Assembly: GCF_007991635.1 (NCBI RefSeq)
Contig: NZ_BJYS01000028.1
Coordinates: 43,880-107,879, forward strand
Source: Adhaeribacter aerolatus
Lineage (GTDB): Bacteria; Bacteroidota; Bacteroidia; Cytophagales; Hymenobacteraceae
Reading direction: 5' to 3'
DNA length: 64,000 nt
Part shown: positions 63,968 to 64,000 of the stretch, piece after piece
How positions within the stretch are numbered: the stretch's first letter is position 1
How the letters are laid out: the number at the start of each line of letters is the position of its first letter
Translations under genes and position numbers: made by a program
Notes under the pieces: model-generated
What the model was told of the DNA's origin: nothing
Seen by the model: the letters and a program-made list of their open reading frames with translations, nothing else
Database searches by the model: none

Positions 63968-64000
63968 TAAATATTTCTTCAATATTAGTATACAACTAGA

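Noticed and set aside
1..64000. tRNA, rRNA or CRISPR loci
   Set aside because: By reading both strands I found no T-loop/acceptor patterns, rRNA blocks or regularly spaced repeats. A covariance-model scan would be decisive.

Overview
The window looks like chromosomal DNA of a member of the Bacteroidota, most likely a Cytophagales / Hymenobacteraceae-type soil or freshwater bacterium (the family-level guess is inference). The pointers are a giant secreted protein with a type IX secretion C-terminal sorting domain, a TonB-dependent receptor with an N-terminal carboxypeptidase-like domain, many lipoproteins, an RND pump fused to a TolC-like protein, and two matches to the Bacteroidota -7 promoter element TAnnTTTG. 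Coding DNA is moderately GC (about half) and intergenic DNA is AT-rich. I saw no rRNA, tRNA, CRISPR array, transposase or phage genes, and no stand-alone transcription regulator.

Layout. 1-8700: the end of a nicotinamidase gene, a GDSL lipoprotein, lysS, two YtxH-type stress proteins (one fused to a CsbD domain), a Kazal-type lipoprotein, a cupin and a SulP anion transporter. 8950-15160: a complete phosphate-uptake operon on the minus strand (phosphate-selective porin, pstS, pstC, pstA, pstB, phoU), with a terminator behind phoU and a possible promoter/operator in front of the porin. 15650-24450: cyclopropane fatty-acid synthase, a YciI-like protein, an AmpD-type amidase, an unusual pyruvate-kinase-like protein, a TonB receptor, an SMP-30 lactonase and a CsbD protein. 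24535-30604: a heavy-metal efflux locus in which inner-membrane pump and outer-membrane channel are one polypeptide, with the adaptor downstream and a small exported protein upstream. 30850-38970: the 2218-residue type IX secreted repeat protein, a truncated remnant of another secreted protein, and a very AT-rich gap. 38975-46300: sorbosone-dehydrogenase-like lipoprotein, amidohydrolase, amidase and type II NADH dehydrogenase.

46430-50310: DinB-like protein, then a low-GC insert of two genes (a cytoplasmic trypsin-like protease and an unknown protein). Imperfect palindromes built like integron attC sites lie just upstream of each gene's start, so this looks like a small gene-cassette array without an integrase in view. 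A thioredoxin-like lipoprotein, a SelW-like protein and tiny membrane peptides follow. 50398-52185: a GH15 glycosidase. 52339-55865: a three-gene minus-strand set that I think is the most interesting possible system here: a cyclic-nucleotide-domain histidine kinase, a response-regulator/thioredoxin-reductase fusion lacking the redox CxxC, and a small UBP-type (ubiquitin-protease-like) zinc finger. 56418-63967: the GlgE alpha-glucan operon glgE, treS-maltokinase fusion, glgB, which converts trehalose through maltose 1-phosphate into branched glucan.

Two copies of a palindrome-ended, MITE-like repeat (42337-42636 and, inverted, 55946-56117) lie 13 kb apart and bracket the cassette region, the GH15 gene and the three-gene redox/signalling set.
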